Below are positions 1-9,227 of a stretch of DNA of 64,000 nt, piece by piece (position 1 is the first letter of the stretch; each line of letters begins with the position of its first letter). Made by a program: the position numbers and the translations under genes. The DNA is from Pedobacter sp. SYP-B3415 (GTDB taxonomy: Bacteria; Bacteroidota; Bacteroidia; Sphingobacteriales; Sphingobacteriaceae), in contig NZ_RXNQ01000032.1 in NCBI RefSeq assembly GCF_004138205.1, forward strand, positions 1 to 64,000, written 5' to 3'. Under the pieces are notes generated by a model. That model did no database searches. It had not been told where the DNA came from and saw only the letters and a program-made list of their open reading frames with translations.

Positions 1-2
1 TG

Positions 3-320
3 GCTGTAAAACAATGTCCGGAAAGTAAAGGGCTGATCCACCATTCAGACCGAGGTATTCAGTATTGTAGTAAAGGTTATACAGGGATATTGAAGAAAGC
101 AGGAATAGCCATCAGCATGACAGAAGAGAATCATTGCTATGAAAATGCGCTGGCTGAAAGGATGAATGGAATATTAAAACAGGAATACGCTTTGGAAGGA
201 ACCTTTAGGAACATAGACCTGGCTAGAAAAGCCGTTAAACAGGCCATTGATGCATTCAATCAGAGACCACATTGGTCGTTGCAACTAAAGACACCAAACC
301 AGGTGCATCAGATAGCATAA
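3..320 (+). CDS. IS3-family transposase OrfB, C-terminal part
   Basis: This is the end of a DDE transposase with an rve integrase core, which catalyses excision and insertion of the element. The reading frame is open from base 3 and enters from outside the window. It contains the HHSDRGIQY motif with the second catalytic Asp, then NHCYENALAERMNGILK, where the final catalytic Glu of IS3 transposases lies, and the usual tail RPHWSLQLKTPNQV. IS3 elements normally make the active protein by frameshift from orfA to orfB; that part is not visible. The tail is intact, so the copy may be functional. Confidence 0.85.
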   Translation, partial: AVKQCPESKGLIHHSDRGIQYCSKGYTGILKKAGIAISMTEENHCYENALAERMNGILKQEYALEGTFRNIDLARKAVKQAIDAFNQRPHWSLQLKTPNQVHQIA

Positions 321-430
321 CTGGATTACCAACACAAGTTCAAAAGAAAAAAAGAAGCAAAAAAAGAAAACTGTTGAAATATGGAAAACTCTCCGAGTTT
401 CCCACATTCCAACAGATCTAACAACAACAA

Positions 431-461
431 TAAAAGTGTCTACTTTTTTTAGGACATGACA
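431..461 (+). repeat. Right terminal inverted repeat of the IS3 element
   Basis: The segment ending at 461 contains GTGTCTACTTTTTTTAGGAC followed by ATGACA. The T-rich, GTCTAC-containing layout and CA end match IS3/IS150-type termini. The inner limit is a guess because the left repeat is not in the window. Confidence 0.55.
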
Positions 462-680
462 GGCGCCCAACCCCTCAATACGCATAGCCTGCAGACGGGC
501 ATTGTTCCATGTCTCAAGATCCAAATCTCCGGAAAGCCTGCCGAGGGGTTTTGCACCCAGTCTCAACACTCACATCTCAATATTTCGCTAAAACGGCATA
601 CCCCCTCAATACGCCCACACTTGCCGACGGTTTTTTCTGTTGCGTTTCCTAAGTTTCCAATCTCTTCCTCTGCAAACAGA

Positions 681-708
681 AACGCCCACCATTTTTGTGG
701 CGGGCGTT
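681..708 (-). terminator. Hairpin after the OmpA-like gene
   Basis: An 11-bp stem with one G-U or mismatch position (AACGCCCACCA pairing with TGGCGGGCGTT) and a short T-rich loop sits 18 bases after the OmpA-like stop codon. On the minus strand it is followed by a short T-rich stretch, so an intrinsic terminator is likely. Confidence 0.55.
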
Positions 709-726
709 CGATTGAGAAAAGTATGC

Positions 727-1302
727 TTACTTCTTCCTGGCAGAAATATGCACGCCAATTTCGTTACCGGTTGTGGTTTGCTGTTTGCCTGGCGCTTCGG
801 TCTGAACCAATTTCAGCTGACTGGAAGGTATCCGGCCATTTTTGGCGATAAAGTCGCGCACGGCCTTTGCACGCTCGTCTGCAAGTTTATTTCCGGCCTC
901 ATTGTTACTCACTCCCGCGATGTCAAGCGATGATTCGGGAAACGACTTAGTAAAGGTTGATGCGAGCGATCTCAATTTTGACTGTGCGTCGGCATCAAGG
1001 GTCGCTGTTCCGGGTTTGAAGGCGACTGTTTCGTCAATGCTGTATTGCTGCAGATTATCACTGTTGATAGATGATGAGTCTGAAGCATGAAGGCTTGCGT
1101 CGGGTTTAGGGTCTACACCAGACCAGTTTGCATTGATCTCACTTTCAATCGTTGATGAGTCGCTTGCCGCACCGTGGTGTTCGGTGCTATGGTCACTCTT
1201 GCCGGTGGCAAATACAGCAACGAGGATAAGGACAACAATTATGGCACCAAGTGCCAGGTACCAGTTTTTTGGAGTTTTGGGTTTGTGTTCGTGGACAGCC
1301 AT
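727..1302 (-). CDS. OmpA-like domain protein with N-terminal membrane anchor
   Basis: A 191-residue protein with a short basic N-terminus, one hydrophobic segment (about residues 14-33, rich in Val, Ile and Leu), a Ser/Asp-rich linker and a C-terminal OmpA/MotB-like region. The motif VAFKPGTATLDADAQSKL near residue 95 and the later NKLADERAKAVRDFI are typical of peptidoglycan-binding OmpA domains. The frame could extend upstream to 1476, but that part overlaps dxs, so the ATG at 1302 is preferred. It lies 58 bases after dxs on the same strand. The start codon sits inside a perfect dyad (1299-1327). A cell-envelope tether is the likely role; no partner is evident. Confidence 0.75.
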   Translation of the reverse strand: MAVHEHKPKTPKNWYLALGAIIVVLILVAVFATGKSDHSTEHHGAASDSSTIESEINANWSGVDPKPDASLHASDSSSINSDNLQQYSIDETVAFKPGTATLDADAQSKLRSLASTFTKSFPESSLDIAGVSNNEAGNKLADERAKAVRDFIAKNGRIPSSQLKLVQTEAPGKQQTTTGNEIGVHISARKK

Positions 1303-1327
1303 AGTACATAAAGTTTTAGTACTATGG
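1299..1327 (-). promoter_or_regulatory. Perfect dyad covering the OmpA-like start codon
   Basis: Two perfect 9-base arms, CCATAGTAC and GTACTATGG, are separated by 11 bases. In the minus-strand transcript the right arm contains the AUG start codon, so a hairpin would hide it. It could instead be a DNA operator. Either reading is inference from the symmetry. Confidence 0.5.
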
Positions 1328-1360
1328 GAAACACCCGGGTGCCGGGAATGTTTGGTTACA

Positions 1361-3289
1361 CTAGCCAGCCATGGTCTTTGTTGTGCGCGCCTGGGCCATT
1401 CCGCGAACCGTGCGGATGATCGAATCAACATCATAACCACATTCTGCCCACAGTTCAGGTTGTTCGCCGTGTTCAATGATCCTGTCAGGAATACCTAACC
1501 GTACAACTTCTGCCTGATACTGATGGTCTGCCATAAACTCCAGAACCGCCGATCCCATTCCACCCTGTAAACAGCCGTCTTCAATGGTAATTACCTTCTT
1601 AAAGCTGGTAAACACTTCATGAAGCAATTTCTCATCAAGTGGTTTTACAAAGCGGAGGTCGTAGTGGGCTGGATAGATGCCCTCTGTATTCAGTTCACGG
1701 CAGGCCGCAACGGCAAAATTGCCTACATGGCCAATGGTAAGTAAAGCTACCTCATCGCCGGGGCAGATCATTCTGCCTTTGCCGGTTTCCAAACGTCTGA
1801 AAGGACGCTTCCAGTCTGGCAGCACGCCGTTCCCCCGTGGATAACGGATACAAAACGGACCCATGTCGTCCAGTTGAGCGGTGTACATCATGTTACGCAA
1901 CTCTTCCTCATTCATTGGTGCTGCAATGGTCATGTTGGGTATACAACGCATAAAAGCAAGGTCGTACGCGCCATGGTGCGTCGGCCCATCGGCCCCTGCA
2001 AGGCCGGCACGGTCCAAACAGAATACCACATTCAGTTTCTGGATAGCCACATCGTGTATAACCTGGTCATAAGCGCGCTGCATAAAACTCGAGTAAATAT
2101 TGCAGAAAGGTACAAGTCCCTGAGCCGCAAGTCCGGCTGAAAATGTTACAGCGTGCTGCTCAGCAATACCCACATCGAACGCCCGGGTAGGCATGGCTTT
2201 CATCATGATATTAAGCGAGGAACCCGAAGGCATGGCCGGCGTAATACCGACTACCTTCTCGTTTGCTTCTGCCAGTTCGACCATGGTATGGCCAAAAACA
2301 TCCTGATATTTGGGTGGCTGTGCTTTCGTCGAAACCGCTTTTTTTATTTCTCCGGTAATCTTGTCGAACAGGCCGGGCGCATGCCATTTGGTCTGGTCTT
2401 TTTCTGCCAGCGCAAAGCCCTTGCCTTTTACAGTTACGCAATGCAATAATTTCGGACCAGGAATCTCCTTCAGGTCTTTAATGATCGCAGCGAGCCGTTT
2501 TACATCGTGACCATCAACCGGGCCGAAGTACCTGAAGTTTAATGCCTCAAACAGGTTGCTGTTTTTAAGTAATGTTCCTTTTACGCTCTTCTCAATTTTC
2601 TTCACGAATTTATGCGCATTCGGTCCGAGCTCTGATAATTTGCTAAGCACGGTCGATATGTCATCCCGAAAGCGATTGTATGATCTTGAAGTCGTAATGC
2701 TGGTCAGGTACTCTTTCAAGGCCCCGACATTTGGATCAATAGACATACAGTTGTCATTCAGGACAACCAGTACGTTCGAATTTTCTATTCCGGCGTGGTT
2801 TAGTCCTTCGAAGGCCATGCCCGCTGTCATAGCGCCATCGCCGATAACGGCAACATGCTGGCGGTCTTTTTCACCTTTTAGCTGCGACGCCACGGCCATG
2901 CCCAGCGCTGCAGAAATTGAGGTAGATGAATGGCCGACACCAAAGGTGTCATATTCACTTTCACTGATCTTTGGAAAACCGCTTATGCCTTTATAGATGC
3001 GGTTGGTATGGAAAACCTCCCTGCGCCCCGTAAGGATCTTGTGGCCATAAGCCTGATGGCCAACATCCCAGATCAGTTTATCGTAAGGAGTATCGAGGGC
3101 ATAGTGCAGGGCAACCGTCAGTTCAACCACGCCGAGACTTGCGCCGAAGTGACCGCCATTCACGCTCACTACATCAATAATGTACTGGCGCAGCTCGTGG
3201 CAGATCTGTTCAAGTTCTGCTTCGGTATACCGCTTAAGATCAGCGGGATAATTAATGGTCGACAACAACGGCCCTGCCTTAACTTCCAT
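1361..3289 (-). CDS. dxs: 1-deoxy-D-xylulose-5-phosphate synthase
   Basis: DXS condenses pyruvate and glyceraldehyde 3-phosphate to 1-deoxy-D-xylulose 5-phosphate, the first step of the MEP isoprenoid pathway; it also feeds thiamine and pyridoxal synthesis. The protein has the family landmarks in order: WDVGHQAYGHK, the thiamine-diphosphate motif GDGAMTAGMAFEG...NDN, the transketolase middle domain with AEQHAVTFSAG, and HHGAYDLAFMR. The ATG at 3289 (MEVKAGPLL) gives 642 residues, a normal length; an in-frame ATG at 3319 would add ten residues. It is divergent from scpA and followed by the OmpA-like gene. Confidence 0.95.
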   Translation of the reverse strand: MEVKAGPLLSTINYPADLKRYTEAELEQICHELRQYIIDVVSVNGGHFGASLGVVELTVALHYALDTPYDKLIWDVGHQAYGHKILTGRREVFHTNRIYKGISGFPKISESEYDTFGVGHSSTSISAALGMAVASQLKGEKDRQHVAVIGDGAMTAGMAFEGLNHAGIENSNVLVVLNDNCMSIDPNVGALKEYLTSITTSRSYNRFRDDISTVLSKLSELGPNAHKFVKKIEKSVKGTLLKNSNLFEALNFRYFGPVDGHDVKRLAAIIKDLKEIPGPKLLHCVTVKGKGFALAEKDQTKWHAPGLFDKITGEIKKAVSTKAQPPKYQDVFGHTMVELAEANEKVVGITPAMPSGSSLNIMMKAMPTRAFDVGIAEQHAVTFSAGLAAQGLVPFCNIYSSFMQRAYDQVIHDVAIQKLNVVFCLDRAGLAGADGPTHHGAYDLAFMRCIPNMTIAAPMNEEELRNMMYTAQLDDMGPFCIRYPRGNGVLPDWKRPFRRLETGKGRMICPGDEVALLTIGHVGNFAVAACRELNTEGIYPAHYDLRFVKPLDEKLLHEVFTSFKKVITIEDGCLQGGMGSAVLEFMADHQYQAEVVRLGIPDRIIEHGEQPELWAECGYDVDSIIRTVRGMAQARTTKTMAG

Positions 3290-3418
3290 ATCCTGGTTTG
3301 GTGCAAAAATAAGATGCAAAGTAAACTATTTTGTTTTATATATTAACCAAAATCGGTCTCCTTTGTGTGATTGTTTGCGATAAAAGTTCCGGCATCAATG
3401 TCGTATATTTGAGGCCTG

Positions 3419-4186
3419 ATGGTAAATGACGAGCAAGAGAATTTTGAAATCAGGTTGCCTGTGTTTGAAGGTCCTTTTGATCTTTTGCTTTTTTTTATCG
3501 AGAAAGACGAACTTCAAATTCAGGAAATTGAGATTGCGCGCATTACAGACGACTTTTTAAGTTATCTGCATCGCATGACCGCCCTGAATGTGGAATTGGC
3601 AGGCGAATTTATCCTGGTTGCCGCAACCCTGATGCGGATTAAGTCGAAGATGCTGCTGCCGCGGCCCGAACAGGATGCCGACGGCAACGAAATCGATCCG
3701 CAGCAAGACCTGATTGCCAAACTGATTGCTTACAAACAGTTCAAAGAGGTTGCTGAGAAGCTGAAGGGCCTTGAAGATTCAAGGATGCTTCAGTTCAAAC
3801 GGGGCAATATTTCCCAGGATATCCCGCTGATGGCAGATGCGGCCGGTGCTGGTCCGGCAGACGAACTGCACAGCCTCGACCTGTACAAACTGTTGCTCGC
3901 TTTCCAGCGTGTCAGCCAAAAATACGACCTGCGAAAGGTTGAGGTTAAACATACGGTTGTCCAGTATCCTTACACCATAACCCAACAGAAGAACGTGATT
4001 GCGCAGCTGGTTGAAATAAATCGCACCCTTGATTTTGCGTTAATTTCAAAAAACTCCGATAACAAGGTTCATTTTGTATATAATTTTCTGGCTATTCTGG
4101 AGATGCTGCAGCAAAAATTGTTAAATATTCAAATCGGAGCCGGTTTCAATAATTTTAGCGTAACTGCTTCTGAATTTGAAGCTTAA
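3419..4186 (+). CDS. scpA: Segregation and condensation protein A
   Basis: ScpA is the kleisin subunit that bridges the heads of the SMC dimer and, with ScpB, forms the bacterial condensin used in chromosome segregation. The 255-residue protein begins with the family signature (VFEGPFDLLLFFIEKDELQIQEIEI), continues with the helical block FILVAATLMRIKSKMLLP, and ends with a winged-helix-like C-terminal domain. scpB is not next to it. A TATATTTG sequence at 3404-3411 resembles a -7 box but lies so close to the ATG that the transcript would be almost leaderless. It is divergent from dxs. Confidence 0.93.
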   Translation: MVNDEQENFEIRLPVFEGPFDLLLFFIEKDELQIQEIEIARITDDFLSYLHRMTALNVELAGEFILVAATLMRIKSKMLLPRPEQDADGNEIDPQQDLIAKLIAYKQFKEVAEKLKGLEDSRMLQFKRGNISQDIPLMADAAGAGPADELHSLDLYKLLLAFQRVSQKYDLRKVEVKHTVVQYPYTITQQKNVIAQLVEINRTLDFALISKNSDNKVHFVYNFLAILEMLQQKLLNIQIGAGFNNFSVTASEFEA

Positions 4187-4203
4187 AATTGTTTTTGATT
4201 CCG

Positions 4204-4211
4204 TAATTTTG
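4204..4211 (+). promoter_or_regulatory. Candidate -7 box for glyA
   Basis: TAATTTTG fits the Bacteroidota -7 consensus TAnnTTTG and lies 21 bases before the glyA ATG. TTG trinucleotides occur upstream, but none has ideal spacing, so the -33 element is uncertain. Confidence 0.4.
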
Positions 4212-4232
4212 CGTTTTAAAACCAACTTATAA

Positions 4233-5504
4233 ATGAAAAGAGATACCCAGATTTTTGATCTAATTAACCAGGAACTCGACCGTCAGGAACACGGGCTTGA
4301 ACTGATTGCCTCTGAAAACTTTGTCAGCAAACAGGTAATTGAGGCAGCAGGCTCCGTTCTTACCAATAAATATGCTGAAGGGCTTCCCGGAAAGCGTTAT
4401 TATGGCGGTTGCCAGGTTGTAGATCAGGTAGAAACGCTGGCCATTGAGCGTGCCAAACAACTTTTTGGCGCTGCCTGGGTTAACGTGCAGCCGCATTCTG
4501 GTGCACAGGCAAATTCAGCGGTAATGTTGGCGGTACTTCAACCTGGTGATAAGATCCTTGGTTTTGATCTGTCTCATGGTGGTCACCTTACGCACGGCTC
4601 CCCTGTTAATTTCTCAGGTAAATTATATCAGCCGCTTTTTTACGGTGTTGTTAAAGAAACCGGGCTGATCGACTATAAAAAACTTGAAGAAACAGCCCTT
4701 GCAGAAAAACCGAAGCTGATCATCTGCGGCGCATCTGCTTATTCCCGCGAATGGGATTATGCCTTTATCCGTTCCGTTGCCGATAAGATCGGTGCGCTGG
4801 TTTTGGCCGATATTTCGCATCCGGCCGGATTAATCGCTAAAGGTTTGCTGGCTAACCCACTTCCGCACTGTCATATTGTTACCACGACAACGCACAAAAC
4901 ACTCCGCGGTCCGCGTGGCGGGATGATCATGATGGGTCAGGATTTCGAAAATCCTTTCGGCCTTAAAACACCTAAGGGCGAAGTGAAAATGATGTCTGCG
5001 TTGCTGGATGCGGCCGTATTTCCCGGAACCCAGGGCGGTCCGCTTGAGCACATTATTGCCGCAAAAGCAGTAGCGTTCGGCGAAGCATTAACTGACGAGT
5101 ATGCTGAGTATATCAAACAGGTGCAGGTAAATGCACAAGCCATGGCCAAAGCTTTTCTTGAGAAAGGTTATGGAATCATATCAGGCGGAACAGATAACCA
5201 CCTGATGCTGATTGATCTCCGCAATAAAAACATTACCGGCAAACTTGCTGAAAACGCACTGGAAAAAGCCGAAATTACGGTTAATAAAAACATGGTTCCG
5301 TTTGACGATAAGTCGCCGTTTGTTACCTCTGGTTTCCGTGTAGGTACAGCTGCCATTACATCGCGTGGAATGAAAGAGCAGGACATGCAGGCCATTGTGG
5401 ACCTGATTGACCGCGTATTAACTGATGCTGAAAACGAAGGAACGATTTCGGCGGTCAGGGAAGAAGTAAAACAGCTTGTAAGTAAGTTCCCGCTTTACAA
5501 ATAA
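4233..5504 (+). CDS. glyA: Serine hydroxymethyltransferase
   Basis: GlyA is a pyridoxal-phosphate enzyme that interconverts serine plus tetrahydrofolate with glycine plus 5,10-methylene-tetrahydrofolate, the main source of one-carbon units. The 423-residue sequence is collinear with the family: [13 protein letters not shown] near the N-terminus, [23 protein letters not shown], and [14 protein letters not shown], whose Lys carries the cofactor. No residue seems missing. It has a 46-base gap after scpA with its own candidate -7 box, and the sensor kinase starts 25 bases downstream. Confidence 0.96.
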   Translation: MKRDTQIFDLINQELDRQEHGLELIASENFVSKQVIEAAGSVLTNKYAEGLPGKRYYGGCQVVDQVETLAIERAKQLFGAAWVNVQPHSGAQANSAVMLAVLQPGDKILGFDLSHGGHLTHGSPVNFSGKLYQPLFYGVVKETGLIDYKKLEETALAEKPKLIICGASAYSREWDYAFIRSVADKIGALVLADISHPAGLIAKGLLANPLPHCHIVTTTTHKTLRGPRGGMIMMGQDFENPFGLKTPKGEVKMMSALLDAAVFPGTQGGPLEHIIAAKAVAFGEALTDEYAEYIKQVQVNAQAMAKAFLEKGYGIISGGTDNHLMLIDLRNKNITGKLAENALEKAEITVNKNMVPFDDKSPFVTSGFRVGTAAITSRGMKEQDMQAIVDLIDRVLTDAENEGTISAVREEVKQLVSKFPLYK

Positions 5505-5529
5505 CCTTATAAATGACCCGGAGAATCCT

Positions 5530-8289
5530 ATGGACGAACCGTCAACATTCCAGCCTGATGACCCCCGGCAGCCTGCATTTGGCGCGCACGGGGTCATCGA
5601 GCATGGGCAGGAGTTAGCGTTCGATAATTTCACCAGGCTTGCAGCCATGATCTGCGAGGTTCCATGGGCATTTATCTCCTTCAAAGAAGGCGCTTCACTC
5701 TGGATCAAATCCGGATCCGGTCTTGATGAGTCCAGGGTCCCGCTCGAAGGCACATTGAGCCGGTTCGTCATCGACAGCGCTTCTTATATCGAAATAGAAG
5801 ACGCATCCAGGGATGACCGGTTCAGGCATGCCGGGGCTGTATCTGCAAGCCCTTTTGTAAAGTTTTTTGCAGGCGTGCCCCTCATTGACACGGCAGGCAA
5901 CTGCCTTGGTGCCTTTTGCGTAAGCGATACCTTACCCCGGGTACTTAGCGATGCCCAGCGGACTACGCTTGAAACACTATCCCGCGAGGTGATTGTACAC
6001 CTCTCACTGAGAAAAAGTAACCTGGCTCTTCGGGAGCAGGTTGCGAGAAGCCGGGAGTTCGGCGATATTTTTAACTTATCACCAGACCTGCACTGTATCC
6101 TTGACCGTCAGGGAAAAATTCTTTTTATTAACGATGCCGTAACCACCATGCTCGGCTATAAGCCAGACGAGGTAACCGGCGAAAGCATGTGGTCTTTTTG
6201 CCACGAAGACGACAGAGCCCAACTGATCAGTTTGCTGGAGGCAGGTTTGAAGAATAATAAAAAGCAATTCAATGTGGAGTTCAGACTGGTGGGCGATTAC
6301 GCACTGACCCGCTGGATAAACTGGAACATGGTGTCAAAAGCTGACCGCTGGTATGGCTACGGGCGCGATGTTACAGAAAGTAAACGCGTTCAAAGCGAAC
6401 TGCTGCAGCTGTCATTTGTGGCGAGCAAAGTAAATAATGGTATCGTCATCAGCGATGCCGGCAGCAAGGTGACCTGGGTTAACAATGCCTTTGAAAAAAT
6501 TACAGGTTTCAGTTCAGACGACCTGAGAGGAAAACGTCTGGGCGACCTGATCGCAGGTCCGAAAACAGACCTCGACCTCATCGAAAGGGCCAGACAATTA
6601 AGCAGAAACAAGCAGTCATTTACTGTTGATATCCTTGCGTATCGCAAAGATAAACGTCCGATCTGGCTTTCCATTTACAACACGGTTGTCATGGGCGAAG
6701 ACGGCAAGGTTGATGCAGAGGTTGAGATCATCTTGGATATCACCGAAAAAAAGAAAGTAGAAGAGCAGTTGCAGGTGCTCTCCCTGGTTGCAAGCAAAGC
6801 AAACACCGGCGTCATCATCTACAACCGCGAGGGAGAGGTAACCTGGGTGAATGAGTCTTTTGAAAAACTAAGCGGGTATGCGCTTGCCGAGCTGCTGGGA
6901 AAAAAGCCGGGAGATCTTCTTGCGATTCCTGATACCGATATACCGCTGATTGAGCAGGCAAGGACCAAAGCGCTGCTTAAAGAACCGTATTACATCGAAA
7001 TCCTGATTGGCCACAAATCGGGTAGACCCATCTGGGTTTCGGTATCAAATACACCTATCATCAACGCAGAAGGTGAGGTGGAAAGGCAGGTTGAGCTGGT
7101 TACAGACATCACCGGGCGAAAAACTTTTGAGGCAGAAATTATCCAGGCGAAGGAACAGGCTGTTCAGCTCAGCGAAGCAAAGGAAATGTTTTTATCGGTG
7201 ATGAGCCACGAAATCAGAACGCCGCTTAATGCCGTGATCGGCATGACCAATCTTTTGCTCGAAAACGATCCGAAAGAATCGCAACTGGCTGATCTTAATA
7301 TCCTCAAATTTTCGGCAGATAACCTTCTCGGTATTATCAATGATATTCTTGATTTTACCAAGATAGAAACCGGAAACCTTCAGCTCGAGCATCTGCCCTT
7401 CGATCTGCGTGTGCTTTGCCGGGACATTATGCAGTCGCTTCAGGTAAATGCCGGCAAAAGGGGCAACGTACTCCGGCTTGATATACCTGACGCTTTACCG
7501 TTGGTAACTGGCGATCAGACGCGCCTGTACCAGGTGCTGATGAATCTGCTCGGCAATGCGATTAAGTTTACTGAAAACGGGACTGTTAGTCTGGTGATCA
7601 GGCAGGTCTCGAAGGAGCCGGGGAAAGTGACGGTGAGCTTCCAGGTGACAGACACTGGAATTGGTATCCCTGAAGATAAACAGGCCTCTGTGTTTGAACC
7701 CTTCAGACAGGCGAAAACTGATATTGCCCGGCAATACGGCGGAACGGGCTTAGGGCTCGCAATCACGAAAAAGCTGCTCCAGCTTTTTGACGCTGAACTG
7801 GAACTGGAAAGCAGGGAAGGCAGGGGCACATCATTCTCGTTCATGATCGGGTTTGAGCCTGCAGCTGCCGAAGCAGCTAAAAACACAGCAACGGAAGCGC
7901 CTGACCGTTATACAGGCAGACGCATTCTGATTGTCGATGATAATGAAATCAATATTGTCGTTGCCAAACGCATTTTTGCCCGCTGGGATGTCGTCATAGA
8001 GACAGCATCAAACGGCCAGGAAGCCATCGATAGAATTGCAGCAGATGAACCCTATGATATGGTGTTTATGGACATTCATATGCCGGTTCTTGATGGTTAC
8101 CAAGCTACACGCAGGATCCGGGCAATGGGAGGACCTTACCTCTCCGGCCTGCCAATTGTTGCGTTGACAGCCTCAATACCGAGAGAAGAAGCAGCGTCTT
8201 TTGCCGAAAGCGGTATGAGCGCCTATCTTCTAAAGCCATTTAAACCGGAAGAAGTTGGGCAAATTTTTAAAGCCTTTTTTGCAGGATAA
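5530..8289 (+). CDS. Hybrid sensor histidine kinase (GAF, three PAS, HisKA, HATPase, REC)
   Basis: A 919-residue soluble hybrid kinase; no membrane segment or signal peptide is visible. Domains in order: a GAF domain (about 25-165, ending FFAGVPLIDTAGNCLGAFCVSD), PAS 1 (about 175-290), PAS 2 and PAS 3 (about 295-540, clearly related repeats with VASKxNxG and GEVTWVN-type cores), HisKA with phosphoacceptor His560 in SHEIRTPLNAVIG, HATPase_c with N box LLGNAIKF, G1 DTGIGIP and G2 GGTGLGL, and a receiver domain with phosphoacceptor Asp848 (MDIHMPVLDG) and the later TAS and KPF residues. No HPt domain follows and no response regulator is adjacent, so the next partner is unknown. The start has GGAGA six bases upstream. 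The signal sensed cannot be told from sequence. Confidence 0.92.
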   Translation: MDEPSTFQPDDPRQPAFGAHGVIEHGQELAFDNFTRLAAMICEVPWAFISFKEGASLWIKSGSGLDESRVPLEGTLSRFVIDSASYIEIEDASRDDRFRHAGAVSASPFVKFFAGVPLIDTAGNCLGAFCVSDTLPRVLSDAQRTTLETLSREVIVHLSLRKSNLALREQVARSREFGDIFNLSPDLHCILDRQGKILFINDAVTTMLGYKPDEVTGESMWSFCHEDDRAQLISLLEAGLKNNKKQFNVEFRLVGDYALTRWINWNMVSKADRWYGYGRDVTESKRVQSELLQLSFVASKVNNGIVISDAGSKVTWVNNAFEKITGFSSDDLRGKRLGDLIAGPKTDLDLIERARQLSRNKQSFTVDILAYRKDKRPIWLSIYNTVVMGEDGKVDAEVEIILDITEKKKVEEQLQVLSLVASKANTGVIIYNREGEVTWVNESFEKLSGYALAELLGKKPGDLLAIPDTDIPLIEQARTKALLKEPYYIEILIGHKSGRPIWVSVSNTPIINAEGEVERQVELVTDITGRKTFEAEIIQAKEQAVQLSEAKEMFLSVMSHEIRTPLNAVIGMTNLLLENDPKESQLADLNILKFSADNLLGIINDILDFTKIETGNLQLEHLPFDLRVLCRDIMQSLQVNAGKRGNVLRLDIPDALPLVTGDQTRLYQVLMNLLGNAIKFTENGTVSLVIRQVSKEPGKVTVSFQVTDTGIGIPEDKQASVFEPFRQAKTDIARQYGGTGLGLAITKKLLQLFDAELELESREGRGTSFSFMIGFEPAAAEAAKNTATEAPDRYTGRRILIVDDNEINIVVAKRIFARWDVVIETASNGQEAIDRIAADEPYDMVFMDIHMPVLDGYQATRRIRAMGGPYLSGLPIVALTASIPREEAASFAESGMSAYLLKPFKPEEVGQIFKAFFAG

Positions 8290-8331
8290 GATCGGGCAGA
8301 CGAGCGGTTTCGGGCCGGCGTTTAAAAAGTA

Positions 8332-8367
8332 AAGGGCCGATATCTTACAATGAAAATATCGACCCTT
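8332..8367. terminator. Hairpin between the convergent kinase and ComF genes
   Basis: AAGGGCCGATAT pairs with ATATCGACCCTT, a 12-bp stem with one non-Watson-Crick pair and a loop of about 12 bases. It lies 42 bases after the kinase stop and about 117 bases from the end of the convergent ComF gene, so it may serve the kinase transcript. No strong T-run follows. Confidence 0.5.
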
Positions 8368-8484
8368 ACCATCTAAATTAACGCTCTCGATATTATTAAC
8401 GGAGCTGCGAAGTAAATTGTTGCACGGAGGTTATAAAAAATATTATATTAATCGTAAAACACTGATAATCAAGATATTAAAATG

Positions 8485-9180
8485 TTATTCGGTAAAAGCA
8501 AGCGTGGCCAGGCTCACTGTTGCTGCACCTGCTTCAAGCAATACAAGCGCGCAGGCTTCGACCGTTGCACCCGTAGTCACCACATCATCAATAAGCAGGA
8601 TGTGTTTCCCGTTTACATGAGCATCTGCTGAAAGACAGAAAACCAGGCGCATATTTTCGTACCTGCTGAAGCGTGACTTACGTGTCTGGCTGCCTGTCTG
8701 GTGTTTCTTTAATAATAGCCGGTCTTCGAGCTGCGCCCCGGTAGCGGTGCACATCCCGGTTGCAATCAGCCGGCTTTGGTTGTAGCCCCGCTTTCTTTCG
8801 CTTTTTTTAAACATTGGGATTGGGACTACGAAATCTATGTTCAGCAGGTCGGGATTCGTTTTAAGCCTTTCTCCGAGGAGTGTACCCATCAAAGTGGCCA
8901 GTTCCGGTTGATTGCCGTATTTTAACCGGTGCAACAAGGCCTGAACATGGCCTCCCTTTCGGAAGTAGAGTAATGCCATGGCATACCGAAGCGGCACCCT
9001 GCCCCAAAATTGTCGTGCTACACGATTATCGGGGTCAAGATGATAATCTGTATAAGGAAGATTGTAGATACAGGTTGTACAGATGAGCCGCTCGCCTTTG
9101 AAGAGTGAGGTACCACACGCCTGGCAGGGTTCAGGAAACAGGAGCAGGCTTAAGTCATAAAGGATATCGGCGAAAACCAT
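8485..9180 (-). CDS. ComF family phosphoribosyltransferase-like protein
   Basis: A 231-residue ComF/GntX-type protein. The N-terminus has a four-cysteine zinc site (PCQACG about 20 residues before CTTC). The C-terminus has the type I phosphoribosyltransferase PRPP-binding loop ILLIDDVVTTGATVEAC, and KRGYNQS in the middle is also typical. In competent bacteria ComF helps imported single-stranded DNA reach the cytoplasm; the reaction it catalyses is not settled, and in non-competent species the role is unknown. It stands alone, convergent with the kinase and 47 bases after rlmN on the same strand. Confidence 0.88.
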   Translation of the reverse strand: MVFADILYDLSLLLFPEPCQACGTSLFKGERLICTTCIYNLPYTDYHLDPDNRVARQFWGRVPLRYAMALLYFRKGGHVQALLHRLKYGNQPELATLMGTLLGERLKTNPDLLNIDFVVPIPMFKKSERKRGYNQSRLIATGMCTATGAQLEDRLLLKKHQTGSQTRKSRFSRYENMRLVFCLSADAHVNGKHILLIDDVVTTGATVEACALVLLEAGAATVSLATLAFTE

Positions 9181-9227
9181 TTAGCTTCATTATTTGAAGT
9201 TAAATAAATTTCTGCGAAATATAAAAT

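Larger units (their letters stand above)
1..461 (+). mobile_element. IS3-family insertion sequence, right end only
   Basis: The window opens inside an insertion sequence. It carries the 3' part of an IS3-type transposase gene (3-320), about 110 bases of AT-rich non-coding sequence, and a probable terminal inverted repeat ending at 461. The outer end reads ...ggacatgaca, and its complement begins TGTCATGTCC; TG...CA termini are usual for IS3 elements. The left end lies outside the window, so neither the partner repeat nor a target duplication can be checked. Confidence 0.75.

Noticed and set aside
456-933. Plus-strand open frames across the IS flank and the OmpA-like gene
   Set aside because: They overlap the minus-strand OmpA-like gene, have no recognisable domain or ribosome site, and look like shadow frames.
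1303-1476. Longer N-terminus for the OmpA-like protein
   Set aside because: The extension runs inside dxs on the same strand, reads as low-quality sequence and would put 58 residues before the membrane anchor.
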